Of a DNA stretch of 64,000 nucleotides, positions 1-7,973 are shown piece by piece; the stretch's first letter is position 1, and the number at the start of each line of letters is the position of its first letter. The DNA lies in NCBI RefSeq assembly GCF_024345795.1, contig NZ_JAGQBU010000006.1:1-64000 (forward strand), in the 5' to 3' direction. Position numbers and translations under genes: made by a program. Origin of the DNA: Synechococcus sp. J7-Johnson (GTDB taxonomy: Bacteria > Cyanobacteriota > Cyanobacteriia > PCC-6307 > Cyanobiaceae). The notes below the pieces were generated by a model. It was not told the origin of the DNA. It did not search any database and saw nothing but the letters and a program-made list of their open reading frames with translations.

Positions 1-310
1 TTTCGGTACATGTGCGGCTGTGATCAGTAGCAGCAATCCACGATTGCCGCATTCCTGGCCAGTCTACCGGCTATCAACCGCTGAGACCAGTTGCGGCACA
101 ATCGATCTGGCTTTTTCAGGAGTCCCTATGTAGACCAAGGAAGGTGCTGGTGAGATTCAGCTGATGGCTGCTGTCGCTGATACGGCTGGATCACGCTCAG
201 TGTGCACGGCGACGATTAGGTAGGCGGCGCGTTGACTCGCCAGATTCGTTACTGCCGAATTACTGTTGACTCAGCAGGAATGTTCCCTTGGCTCCGTTGC
301 CCCGGCCGGC
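1..310. other. Gene-poor left edge
   Basis: No convincing coding sequence, RNA gene or terminal inverted repeat is visible here. An 8-base string, GTTGACTC, occurs twice, near 231 and 274, but the flanks differ and I do not treat it as a repeat element. The stretch leads directly into a decayed transposase fragment, so it may be eroded mobile-element or island-boundary DNA. Confidence 0.4.
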
Positions 311-661
311 CGATCGCAGGCTGTAGCGGCAGCGACGCCGGCAGCTGCTTGAGGCGGCCCGCAGCCGTTACCAGGCACTTGGCTCCGGGAGAAGGGCGCC
401 CTGGTGGATGAGCTGGTGGAGCTGAGCGGCTATCACCGCAAATCAGTCCTGCGGTTGTTGCGCCAGCAGCCGGTGGACCCCCTTGGTCCGCCGGCTGCTG
501 GCGCTGATCACGATTCAGCTGTAGCTGTTGGCCATAGCCGGCTCTATGGCCCCGAGGTGGTGCAGTTGCTGGAGACGCTCTGGGAGGCGAGTGATCATCT
601 CTGCGGCAAGCGTCTGGCGGCGGTGTTGCCCACGCTGGTGCCGGCGCTGGAGCGCCATTGT
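311..661 (+). pseudogene. Transposase/integrase fragment (N-terminal part, decayed)
   Basis: The open part from about 404 encodes LVELSGYHRKSVLRLL and later YGPEVVQLLETLWEASD and CGKRLAAVLPTLVPALERH. This pattern matches the N-terminal helix-turn-helix region of a widespread family of DDE transposases that begin with a GYHRK motif and continue with a WxxxxxxCGKRL segment. Just upstream, in another frame, RRRQLLEAARSRYQALG looks like the preceding part of the same protein, so at least one frameshift near 385 separates the two. The reading frame runs out into unrelated sequence after about 661, and nothing resembling the catalytic DDE domain follows. I read it as a truncated, frameshifted remnant; the exact IS family cannot be fixed from this piece. 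It sits at the left border of the glycan island. Confidence 0.65.
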
Positions 662-724
662 CGGAGTAGTGAGGTTTACCCTCCGCGACCGAGAATCTAA
701 CTGCACCTGCCACACCAGGTGCAT

Positions 725-1669
725 TCAGGACAGCATCGATGTCGCGGCTGTGAGTGCCATCACCTGCTTCAAGTGCCGCTCAAAGAGCTCCGCAACCTCC
801 GAGGCGGGCAGATAGCGCCAAGCGGCGTGTGCACCGGCACTTCGCTCATAAGCGGTCTCGCAGGAAAACTTCTCAGCCACGCCAAGAGGCGCCGGCCGAG
901 AATCATAACGGGCTAAGTGCCGGGCAAAGAAAATGTCCTCCGGCTCCTCGGGTGGTGATCCGGCTGCCTCAGCCTCGCAGATCCGGCGCATCAATAATCG
1001 GTCCCGGATGGAGAGGCCGCCGTTTCCATTACTGAGGCCTTCGGGCACGGTGTCGCAGAAGCGGCGTGTTTCCCAACGGGGTGACAGTCGCTCGAACTGG
1101 GGTCCGTAGCAAGGAAACACTTCCGAACGGAAGCGCCCCTTGGCCCAGGGAGCTCCCACATAGCCGTAGGCAAATGCGGCCTGATCAGGAGGCTCGATTA
1201 GAAGGGTATCCGTCTGCACGATCAGCAGACGGGGAACGTCGAGCAGATCCCAGAAGGATGGGCTCTTGAGCAAGGTGTTGTAAGTGTGCCAGTCGAAACG
1301 CTCGCACCCCTGCACCCGCAGCCCCACCACTTGCACCCAGTCTTCTAGGCCGGCAAACAGCGCCCGGCTGGACTCGAGCACCGCCGGGGCCGTCACCAGG
1401 GTCAGGCGCCAGTGCAACCGGCCCATAAGCAAGGTGTTGAGCACGGTCATGCGCAGCAGAGGCGTTGGACGGTCATCCACGATCAGGGCTTGCATTCCCC
1501 GATCCAGCCGGACCCGCAGCTCCGGTCGGGCGGCCAGCTCGGGCAGTGCTTGCGACCACGGCTCCAGGTAAGTCCCCAACACCAACGCCGCATGGGCCTG
1601 GAACATGGCGATGCGGTAGGCCTCCAGCTGGAGGGTGGCGGTGTATGAATGCTGCCCCGTTCTGCTCAT
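725..1669 (-). CDS. DUF5672 family protein (glycosyltransferase-like)
   Basis: 314 aa. The central and C-terminal parts carry the pattern of DUF5672 proteins: YVGAPW near residue 170, GNGGLSIRDR near 215 and PEDIFFARHL near 240, with a preceding LLIVQTDTLL strand that could hold the metal-binding acidic residues of a GT-A-like fold. DUF5672 proteins are usually found in surface-polysaccharide clusters and are suspected glycosyltransferases; the substrate is unknown. The ATG start overlaps the stop of the upstream methyltransferase gene as ATGA, which suggests translational coupling. It is the last gene of a leftward three-gene run: sulfotransferase, methyltransferase, DUF5672. The family call is made from motifs, and the enzymatic role is inference. 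Confidence 0.7.
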   Translation of the reverse strand: MSRTGQHSYTATLQLEAYRIAMFQAHAALVLGTYLEPWSQALPELAARPELRVRLDRGMQALIVDDRPTPLLRMTVLNTLLMGRLHWRLTLVTAPAVLESSRALFAGLEDWVQVVGLRVQGCERFDWHTYNTLLKSPSFWDLLDVPRLLIVQTDTLLIEPPDQAAFAYGYVGAPWAKGRFRSEVFPCYGPQFERLSPRWETRRFCDTVPEGLSNGNGGLSIRDRLLMRRICEAEAAGSPPEEPEDIFFARHLARYDSRPAPLGVAEKFSCETAYERSAGAHAAWRYLPASEVAELFERHLKQVMALTAATSMLS

Positions 1670-2355
1670 CGGGCCGGACGGTAGGCCATCATCACCTGGT
1701 CACGCGGATGATTCCAGCCGCCGATGTACTCGGGCCGATAAGCATGCTGATGGCCAAAGGCCTCCATCTGGGCGCGTGTGTAAGCAAAAAAGCCGTGGTC
1801 GTGGGGGCTGCTGGGATTGGCCCGCTCCTGTTGCGCCTCAAAGAAGGTGGCGTAGAGAACCCCATCAGGTCGCAGACAGGGGCGCAGCCGTTCCAGGCAG
1901 CGCTCGATCAGAGCCGGTGGCAGATGGGTGAACAAAGACTGGGCGATGGCCACGTCCACGGACTGTCTCAAGCGGCCGAAGCGGAACTGACTATCACAAA
2001 GTATCCGGGGTGCCTTGCTCCGCCGCAGTTGTTCGCCCAACTCCTGCTCCAGGCCAGCGCGAATCAGGCTGCGCTCCTTCTCAATCCCCAGGTAGTGGCC
2101 CGGTTCCAGGTAAGGAATGGCTTTCACCCCCAGCCGCAACGCACCGCAGGCGATATCCAGCAGATAGTGGTCTGGCCGAAGCCCGCGTGCCCGCAGGAAA
2201 TCGAACTGCAGCTGTCCGATCGGCTCCCACAGACCACCCACGTACTCCCTGTGACCGCGAACCTCCAGGCCCCGCTCACCCTCCGGGTCAAGGGAGTCGC
2301 TCATGGGGACAGAGCGACTCAGCGAGCCCCGCAACATGGTCAGGATCCTGCGCAT
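1666..2355 (-). CDS. Class I SAM-dependent methyltransferase
   Basis: 229 aa. Residues about 65-90 read LLDIACGALRLGVKAIPYL, the glycine-containing SAM-binding motif I in the variant DIACGALRLG, followed by YLGIEKE, where the acidic residue after the second strand would bind the SAM ribose. VDVAIAQSLFTHLPP near residue 130 is motif II/III. The rest resembles small-molecule or glycan methyltransferases found in polysaccharide loci. It lies between a sulfotransferase and a DUF5672 gene on the same strand, 49 bp after the former and with a 4-bp ATGA overlap with the latter, so O-methylation of a sugar is the likeliest task. The acceptor is not determinable from sequence. Confidence 0.75.
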   Translation of the reverse strand: MRRILTMLRGSLSRSVPMSDSLDPEGERGLEVRGHREYVGGLWEPIGQLQFDFLRARGLRPDHYLLDIACGALRLGVKAIPYLEPGHYLGIEKERSLIRAGLEQELGEQLRRSKAPRILCDSQFRFGRLRQSVDVAIAQSLFTHLPPALIERCLERLRPCLRPDGVLYATFFEAQQERANPSSPHDHGFFAYTRAQMEAFGHQHAYRPEYIGGWNHPRDQVMMAYRPAR

Positions 2356-2404
2356 CCGTACTTCCCCTTCAGGGCGAGTTTAGGCAGTGAGCCAGCCGAA
2401 GCAG

Positions 2405-3163
2405 TCAAGGCCAGCGCAGGCCATAACGCTGTTCCATGGCGTCATAGGTTGAAGCGAGGCTGTGCCGCAAACACTCCCGAAGGGCTGGATCTATGTTCCT
2501 TGCTTCTCCATGGCCACTATTCTCCCGGGGTAAGTGTAATGGTGGCGGCACCTGAGGAAGCTCAAGGAAGGTCAGCAACCGGGGCCAGAGACGTTCCGGG
2601 GCCGTAAAGAGATCCTCGCTGCGGGCCACCAGGAGCTGGTGGGGTGGGAACAGGCCTTCGTAGCGCTCCAGCTGATGCTCGTAGCGACTTCGGCTTAGAT
2701 AGCTGTGAACCTGGTGGGAGTGGTGCTCCGCCTTCCCGGCAAGCAACAGCGCCTCTGCCACCGCAAGACGCTGCTCCTCAGCGGCCAGAGCCTGCTCCAA
2801 CGGCAGCGGTTCAAGACCCAGTCGAAGGGAGTGAAACAGACCGGAGAGGGTCCGCTCCACCGGGTCTCGCAGGAGCACGATCAGACGGATCTCGGGGAGG
2901 AGATCCTTGATCCGGCCAGGGGCAGCTGGATGAAACAAGTAGTAGGGAGTGATGTCTCCACAACGCTGGCCTGGCCCTGCCGCTGAGAACTGCTTGGCAT
3001 ACCAGTCCGGCCCACGGCTGTAGAACAGCGTGAAGTAATGCAGCTCCTTGCCAACCGGTAGATGGACCCGAGGATGGGACGACAACCAAACATGAAGCGT
3101 GGTAGTGCCGGCCTTCTGAGCCCCAAGGCCAAGAAAGTGTGGAAGCAACGCCCATGGGCTCAA
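2405..3163 (-). CDS. PAPS-dependent sulfotransferase
   Basis: 252 aa. FLGLGAQKAGTTTLHVWL at the N-terminus is the 5'-phosphosulfate-binding loop of the sulfotransferase superfamily, and IRLIVLLRDPVERTLSGL near residue 90-110 is the 3'-phosphate-binding motif with its Arg-Asp-Pro and Ser. Between them, GKELHYF and DITPYYLFHP fit the heparan-sulfate-type/bacterial sulfotransferase pattern. Such enzymes move sulfate from PAPS to a hydroxyl or amine on a carbohydrate. The first in-frame start is TTG at 3163, with a stop codon just upstream, so either TTG is used or a second TTG five codons in. It is divergent from another sulfotransferase-like gene 73 bp away, so the intergene probably holds two promoters. 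Confidence 0.85.
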   Translation of the reverse strand: MSPWALLPHFLGLGAQKAGTTTLHVWLSSHPRVHLPVGKELHYFTLFYSRGPDWYAKQFSAAGPGQRCGDITPYYLFHPAAPGRIKDLLPEIRLIVLLRDPVERTLSGLFHSLRLGLEPLPLEQALAAEEQRLAVAEALLLAGKAEHHSHQVHSYLSRSRYEHQLERYEGLFPPHQLLVARSEDLFTAPERLWPRLLTFLELPQVPPPLHLPRENSGHGEARNIDPALRECLRHSLASTYDAMEQRYGLRWP

Positions 3164-3236
3164 CAGAGTGAATCACCGTACCGACCCTGCCTGCCTGGTC
3201 TGCGCCAGTTCCGGCACGCGCACATCACAAGAATCC

Positions 3237-3842
3237 ATGATCATTGCTGACTCCTTTCTGTGGCTGCATCTTCCCAAGAGCGGCGGCACATCCATGACTC
3301 GGCTGTTCCGTGACTGGAATCTGCCCGGGATTCAGATCGACCCCGACGACACCCCGACCAAGCACGATTCGGTGCCCTTGCGAGAAAGCCGCGGAAAGTG
3401 GCGGGCCGGTTCGCGGCAGCGCTTCATCACCGCTCGCAGGCTCACCGCCTGGCTGGTGAGCGACTGGGAGCACAAACGGCGACACATGCACCTGCCCGAT
3501 CTTCCATTCGAACCGGTACGCAGCGGCCTGACCTATTCACTTCGACTGGGCGGGACCTGGGTGGCAGCCGACTGGTGGCTGCAGTATTTCGCCGCCGACA
3601 CCGACACAACCGCCCTGCGGCTCGAGCACCTGGCCGACGACCTGAACCGTGAGCTGCTGCCCCTGCTGCCAGCCGGCACCCAAGCCGTCAGGGCCCCCAA
3701 GCTGCCCCGCGAGAACGCCAAACCCGCCAACAACCTCTCGCAGCCGATGTTCAGCTCCGCGGATCTCGCACGGATCAGGGCGGTAAACCCCCGCTGGAGC
3801 GCCTGGGAGGAGCAGGTCTACGTCCCCCAAGCCCGCCCGTAG
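3237..3842 (+). CDS. Short sulfotransferase-like protein
   Basis: 201 aa from ATG at 3237; an upstream in-frame start at 3168 exists, but the conserved part begins FLWLHLPKSGGTSMTRLF, which is the phosphosulfate-binding loop and normally lies within 10-15 residues of the start. A classical LRDP 3'-phosphate motif is not visible; RFITARRLTAWLVSDW around residue 60-80 may be its counterpart. The C-terminal half ends with RAVNPRWSAWEEQVY, typical of the last helix in small bacterial sulfotransferases. Its target is presumably the glycan made by the neighbouring transferases. It is 26 bp upstream of the 985-aa sulfotransferase/GT2 gene and probably co-transcribed with it. Activity is less certain than for its divergent neighbour. 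Confidence 0.65.
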   Translation: MIIADSFLWLHLPKSGGTSMTRLFRDWNLPGIQIDPDDTPTKHDSVPLRESRGKWRAGSRQRFITARRLTAWLVSDWEHKRRHMHLPDLPFEPVRSGLTYSLRLGGTWVAADWWLQYFAADTDTTALRLEHLADDLNRELLPLLPAGTQAVRAPKLPRENAKPANNLSQPMFSSADLARIRAVNPRWSAWEEQVYVPQARP

Positions 3843-3868
3843 GCTGAATCTCGCTCTGGCCCATCGTC

Positions 3869-6826
3869 GTGACCCTGATCCTGCTGATGGGCATGCACCG
3901 CAGCGGGACCTCCCTGCTCGGCTCGCTGCTGGCCGGGCTGGGGGTTCCACTGCCCGGCAGGTTGATCGCTGGAGATCAACACAATCCCGGTGGCTATTAC
4001 GAGCGGGAAGACACCACGGCGATCCAGGAGCAGCTGCTGCGCGAACTCGGACGCTGGTGGCCCACCGAAGCCGGGCTGCTGCCACTCCCGGACGGCTGGC
4101 TGGAACTGCCCAGCACCGTGCGGGCTCGAAACAAGCTGAAGCTCTTGCTGCAGGGGGAACAGGACCGGCAAAAAGGCCCCTGGGCGATCAAGGATCCACG
4201 CATCTCCCTGCTGCTGCCCCTCTGGAGGCAGTTGTCTGGGCAACTCTCTCTGCCGCTTCGCCTGGTGATCAGCGTGCGGGATCCAGCTGAGGTGATTGTC
4301 TCACTCATGGAGCGCGACAGCCAGACGGCAGGCATGACCCCATGGCGAGCCCAGCGGCTCTGGTGGCACCACAACCGCCAGGCGCTCCTGGAGGCAGGCG
4401 GCCTGCCCCTGCTGGCCCTGGACTACGGAGCCTGGTTCGAGCCCCTCTCAGCCGAACGTCAGTTGCGTGCACTGGCGGCGTTCTGCGGAAGCAAGGATCC
4501 GATCCCCACGACCCTGGAACAGTTGCGGCTCCGGATCCGGCCCGGCTATCGCCGCAGCCACCGCGATGCGGCGGCCCTGCCGCTACCTGTTCATCCCCGC
4601 CTGCGTCAGTTTCAACGGAACCTGGGCGAGCTGGCCGGCCATGACGGCGATGCCCTGGAGCTGCAGGCGCTGCGACGCTGGCTGGAGCAGCAGGACTGCC
4701 AGCCCCTCCCCGAGCTTCCGCCCCACGGAGGCAGCCTGCGCTCCCGCCTGATCGCCGCACGGGCCCGTCGGGCACCCCAGTGCCCGACGGGTGGCTGGTT
4801 TGACGAGCCCCACTACCGCGCCCAGGTGCCTGCCCTACCAGCCGACCATCCCCCCCTGCTGCACTACTGGTGGCGCGGCTGGCGGGAGCATCGCTCGCCC
4901 CACCCTCTGTTTGATCCCGGCTTCTACGAGGCCGTCTGCCGCGACGAGGGCCTCACCCCCATGGGAGCTCCACTCCATCACTTTGTGACGTTGGGCCTGG
5001 CTCGAGGTCTCTCCCCCTGCCCCCTGGCCGATCCGGCGTGGGCACGGGCAGCACCCCAGCGTTGGGCGCTGTGGCGGGCGGCCCAGCTGGAGGGGATGCA
5101 CCCCTGGGGCGCCGCCGCACTGGCCCTAAGCGGCGGCCAGCTGGGCCCTGCGATCAAGCGGCTTCAGGGCTGGCTACAACATGGCTTGGACCCGGACACC
5201 CTGACAGCCATCCGCCTGGCAGAGCCCGCCGATTTCGCGCTGGTAGAAGAACTCCTGCCGGATTTTTCCCCGCTCCCCTCCCGCTGCCGCCTGGTGGGGA
5301 TCGGCACCTCCCCCAGCGATTGGCGCCTGCATGCCTGGCTGCAACGCTGCCCCCTGCCAGAGGGGTTCAGCCTGCTCGAGGAGAGCGAAGAGAACCCTGG
5401 CGCTGGCCGACTGGCACTCGTCCTGGAGCCCGTGCCGGCCGGCACGGCCAGCCTGGAGCTCCTTGGCCTGGCTCACCTGGCGCAGGTATGGGCCCCGGAC
5501 GCGGACACGGTGGAGCTTCTGCGGCGGCTTGGGGTGAACGCCCGGCAACTCGATGCCGACGTTCCAGCCAATGGCTGGCTGCAACAAGCCGGTGATGGAG
5601 CCGCCGCCAGCCTTCGGCTGGGGCTGCCGGACCCTGCCGCCCTGGGCTTATCCAGCACCTGTCCAGCGGGCAACCCTTCGGGCGTGCTTTGTCTGGGTAG
5701 TGCGGGCGAATCCTGGGAACGTCAATTACGGCCGCCCATATGGGCCTGGCCAGCGTTTGATCAGGTCGTGATTTCGGCACCCGAAGACGCGCGACTGCTG
5801 GCCAGCTGGCTCAATACCTGCAGCGCCAAGGGACTTCAGCTGGTGCGTCTGCAACCCAGCGAAGCGGAGCGCCACAGCCGCGCCTGGCGCGCTCTCGCCA
5901 GTCCTCGCGATCCCTCCCCCGGCTGGCTGCCCGCCCAGGCCTTCATGGCGCCACTCAGCCCTGCCGAGCTAATGGCGGAGCTGAACTGGCGAGCCTGCGG
6001 GCGCCAGCCTCCGGTTCTTGCCCCCACGCCACGGCCCGTGGTGCGGCAGCTGTGGAGCAGGAACTCCACTCAGCCGGTCACAGCGGCCGTCTGCATCAGC
6101 CTGTTCAACTACGGCGATCGGATCACGACGGCACTGGAGAGCGTGTATAGCCAGACCCATCCAGACCTGGAGCTGGTCGTGGTCGATGACGCCTCTGGCG
6201 ACGGGGGAGCGCAGACGGTGATCCGCTGGCTGGAAGAGCGGGGATCCCGCTTCCCGCGAGCTCTTGTGCTGCAGCACGAGCGGAATGGAGGGTTGGCCGC
6301 CAGCCGCAACACCGCCTTCGCCGCTGCAGCCGCTCCCTGGTGCTTCGTTCTCGATGCAGACAACCAACTCGAACCGGAGGCGGTGGCCCTCACCCTGAGC
6401 ATCGCCACAGTGGCTCCTGCCGCTATCGCGGTGGTGCATCCCCTGCTGGAAGTGGTGGCCAGCTCCGAACGGCCCGATGAGCAGCGCACTCTGATGACGG
6501 GCCGGAGCTGGCAGCGGACCCACTTCGAGCAGGGCAACTACGTAGACGCCATGACCCTGGTGCGGCGCTCTGCCTGGGAGCAGGTCGGTGGCTACCGCCA
6601 TATCCCCGGCGGTTGGGAGGACTACGACTTCTGGTGCAGCCTGATCGAGGCGGGATTCGAGGGCGTGCTTTGTCCCCAGCGGCTCGCCACCTACTTCAGC
6701 CATGGCTCCTCGATGTTGGCCACCGAAACCAACCTGCAAAGGCGAGCCGTGGCCCGTCAGCTACAACAACTGCATCCCTGGCTCACCCTGCCCCTCGCGC
6801 AGGCGTCGGAGGAAGCCACCCTCTGA
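3869..6826 (+). CDS. Sulfotransferase / FD-repeat / GT2 glycosyltransferase fusion
   Basis: 985 aa from GTG at 3869; an ATG six codons later is possible. Residues 1-200 form a sulfotransferase domain: LLMGMHRSGTSLLGSLL is the phosphosulfate loop, WAIKDPRISLLLPLW and LVISVRDPAEVIVSLM supply the 3'-phosphate motif. About 305-385 holds two copies of a pattern of the type WFDEPHYRA...PLLHYWWRGWREHRSPHPLFD, seen in many large bacterial glycosyltransferases. Residues 735-960 are a family 2 glycosyltransferase: VCISLFNYGDRITTALESVY, VVDDASGDGG (near 771), VLDADNQLEPEA for the DXD region and GGWEDYDFWCSLIEAGF for the acceptor/catalytic region. One protein could therefore add a sugar and sulfate it. 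The region 400-730 is not recognised. It is the longest gene of the island. Confidence 0.8.
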   Translation: MTLILLMGMHRSGTSLLGSLLAGLGVPLPGRLIAGDQHNPGGYYEREDTTAIQEQLLRELGRWWPTEAGLLPLPDGWLELPSTVRARNKLKLLLQGEQDRQKGPWAIKDPRISLLLPLWRQLSGQLSLPLRLVISVRDPAEVIVSLMERDSQTAGMTPWRAQRLWWHHNRQALLEAGGLPLLALDYGAWFEPLSAERQLRALAAFCGSKDPIPTTLEQLRLRIRPGYRRSHRDAAALPLPVHPRLRQFQRNLGELAGHDGDALELQALRRWLEQQDCQPLPELPPHGGSLRSRLIAARARRAPQCPTGGWFDEPHYRAQVPALPADHPPLLHYWWRGWREHRSPHPLFDPGFYEAVCRDEGLTPMGAPLHHFVTLGLARGLSPCPLADPAWARAAPQRWALWRAAQLEGMHPWGAAALALSGGQLGPAIKRLQGWLQHGLDPDTLTAIRLAEPADFALVEELLPDFSPLPSRCRLVGIGTSPSDWRLHAWLQRCPLPEGFSLLEESEENPGAGRLALVLEPVPAGTASLELLGLAHLAQVWAPDADTVELLRRLGVNARQLDADVPANGWLQQAGDGAAASLRLGLPDPAALGLSSTCPAGNPSGVLCLGSAGESWERQLRPPIWAWPAFDQVVISAPEDARLLASWLNTCSAKGLQLVRLQPSEAERHSRAWRALASPRDPSPGWLPAQAFMAPLSPAELMAELNWRACGRQPPVLAPTPRPVVRQLWSRNSTQPVTAAVCISLFNYGDRITTALESVYSQTHPDLELVVVDDASGDGGAQTVIRWLEERGSRFPRALVLQHERNGGLAASRNTAFAAAAAPWCFVLDADNQLEPEAVALTLSIATVAPAAIAVVHPLLEVVASSERPDEQRTLMTGRSWQRTHFEQGNYVDAMTLVRRSAWEQVGGYRHIPGGWEDYDFWCSLIEAGFEGVLCPQRLATYFSHGSSMLATETNLQRRAVARQLQQLHPWLTLPLAQASEEATL

Positions 6827-6864
6827 GGCCGGCCTCAGACCAATCTTTCCCGCTCCCCATCACC

Positions 6865-7953
6865 GTGGACGCAGTCACCCCAAGCATCCCCACAATCTCC
6901 TGCCTGGTGATTTCGCGCCAGCCGCAGCTCCTGAACCGGATGCTGGCGAGCCTGGAGCAGGCGCGGAGGTTCTGGCAGCCAGGCGACGAAGTCCTCTGTT
7001 CCTGGAATGGCTCCGGCACCGATGAAGAAAGGATCGAAGCCCCAGGACCACCACCCTTCCGGATCGCCAGCCGAACCGCGTATCACTTCGCCGCCAACAT
7101 GAATCGGTTGGCCGACCAGGCGAACGGAGAACTGCTGGTTCTTGTCAACGACGACGTGATCCTCGATCCCGGCTGCCTCGATCGGGCCGTCCAGATCCTT
7201 GAGACGCTCCCCGAGATCGGGTTGGTGGGTGGAAGGCTACGTAGCTCCGCAGGCCTGCTCTCCCACGCCGGCCTGCTGTTTGCCAACGATGGCTGCCCAT
7301 ACAACCGCTTCCGGCCCGATCAGCTCGGTCCCCTGATTGACCCAGATGGCCTTGAGGTGCAGGAGTCGGGGCCCATGCCGGCCGTCACCGGAGCGCTGAT
7401 GGTGATCCGCCGCAGCGACTTTCTCAGTCTCCGCTTCCGGGAGACCTTCCGGGTCTGCGGCGAGGACGTGGCCCTCTGCCTCGACTGCTGGAGCCGCTTG
7501 GGCAAGTCACCTTACTACGCCAGCGATGTGACGGCCATCCATGACGAAAAGAGCACTCGCGGTGACAGCCTCGATCACTACGACATCCAGGCGGTGGGTC
7601 GACTCGTGCGGGACCTCGCCGATGAGCATCCTGAGCTGCGTGCCCGGTTCAGCCACTGGGCCGTTCAGGAGGCGGCGTTGATGTGGCGTCTCTGCCAACA
7701 ACTTCGAGGCGAACGGGACGGGGCCCGGCAGCAACGTGACGACCACGTGAAGCAGTTACAGGAGTTGCTGCAAGCGGAGCAGAAGCAGTGGAGTGATGAT
7801 CGAACCCAACTGATCCAGGAACGCGATCAGGCACGCGCCGACGCGATCAGGGCCCAGCAGAAGATCAAGGACCTTCTGCAGAGCACGTCCTGGAAGCTCA
7901 CCGCGCCGCTGCGCTCGATCAGCGAGCGGCTCGGCGCCCGGCCCACCGCTTAG
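6865..7953 (+). CDS. GT2 glycosyltransferase with C-terminal coiled coil
   Basis: 362 aa from the GTG at 6865, which gives VDAVTPSIPTISCLVISRQ; the frame is open further upstream, but that would overlap the preceding gene by more than 200 bp. The GT2 core is visible as LLVLVNDDVILDPGCLDRAV (the DDD strand), VGGRLRSSAGLLSHAGLLF and FRVCGEDVALCLDCW, the usual ED-type acceptor site of rhamnosyl- and related transferases. Residues about 270-340 are charged and heptad-like (RGERDGARQQRDDHVKQLQ), followed by STSWKLTAPLRSI, an end motif common in cyanobacterial glycan transferases. It is 38 bp after the fusion gene and 20 bp before a GT4 gene, in one rightward run. Donor and acceptor are unknown. 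Confidence 0.82.
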   Translation: MDAVTPSIPTISCLVISRQPQLLNRMLASLEQARRFWQPGDEVLCSWNGSGTDEERIEAPGPPPFRIASRTAYHFAANMNRLADQANGELLVLVNDDVILDPGCLDRAVQILETLPEIGLVGGRLRSSAGLLSHAGLLFANDGCPYNRFRPDQLGPLIDPDGLEVQESGPMPAVTGALMVIRRSDFLSLRFRETFRVCGEDVALCLDCWSRLGKSPYYASDVTAIHDEKSTRGDSLDHYDIQAVGRLVRDLADEHPELRARFSHWAVQEAALMWRLCQQLRGERDGARQQRDDHVKQLQELLQAEQKQWSDDRTQLIQERDQARADAIRAQQKIKDLLQSTSWKLTAPLRSISERLGARPTA

Positions 7954-7973
7954 CTTGCGCCAGATCACGCCCC

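Noticed and set aside
1465-2607. 380-codon plus-strand open frame
   Set aside because: Antisense to the methyltransferase, the start of DUF5672 and the end of the sulfotransferase, all with real motifs.
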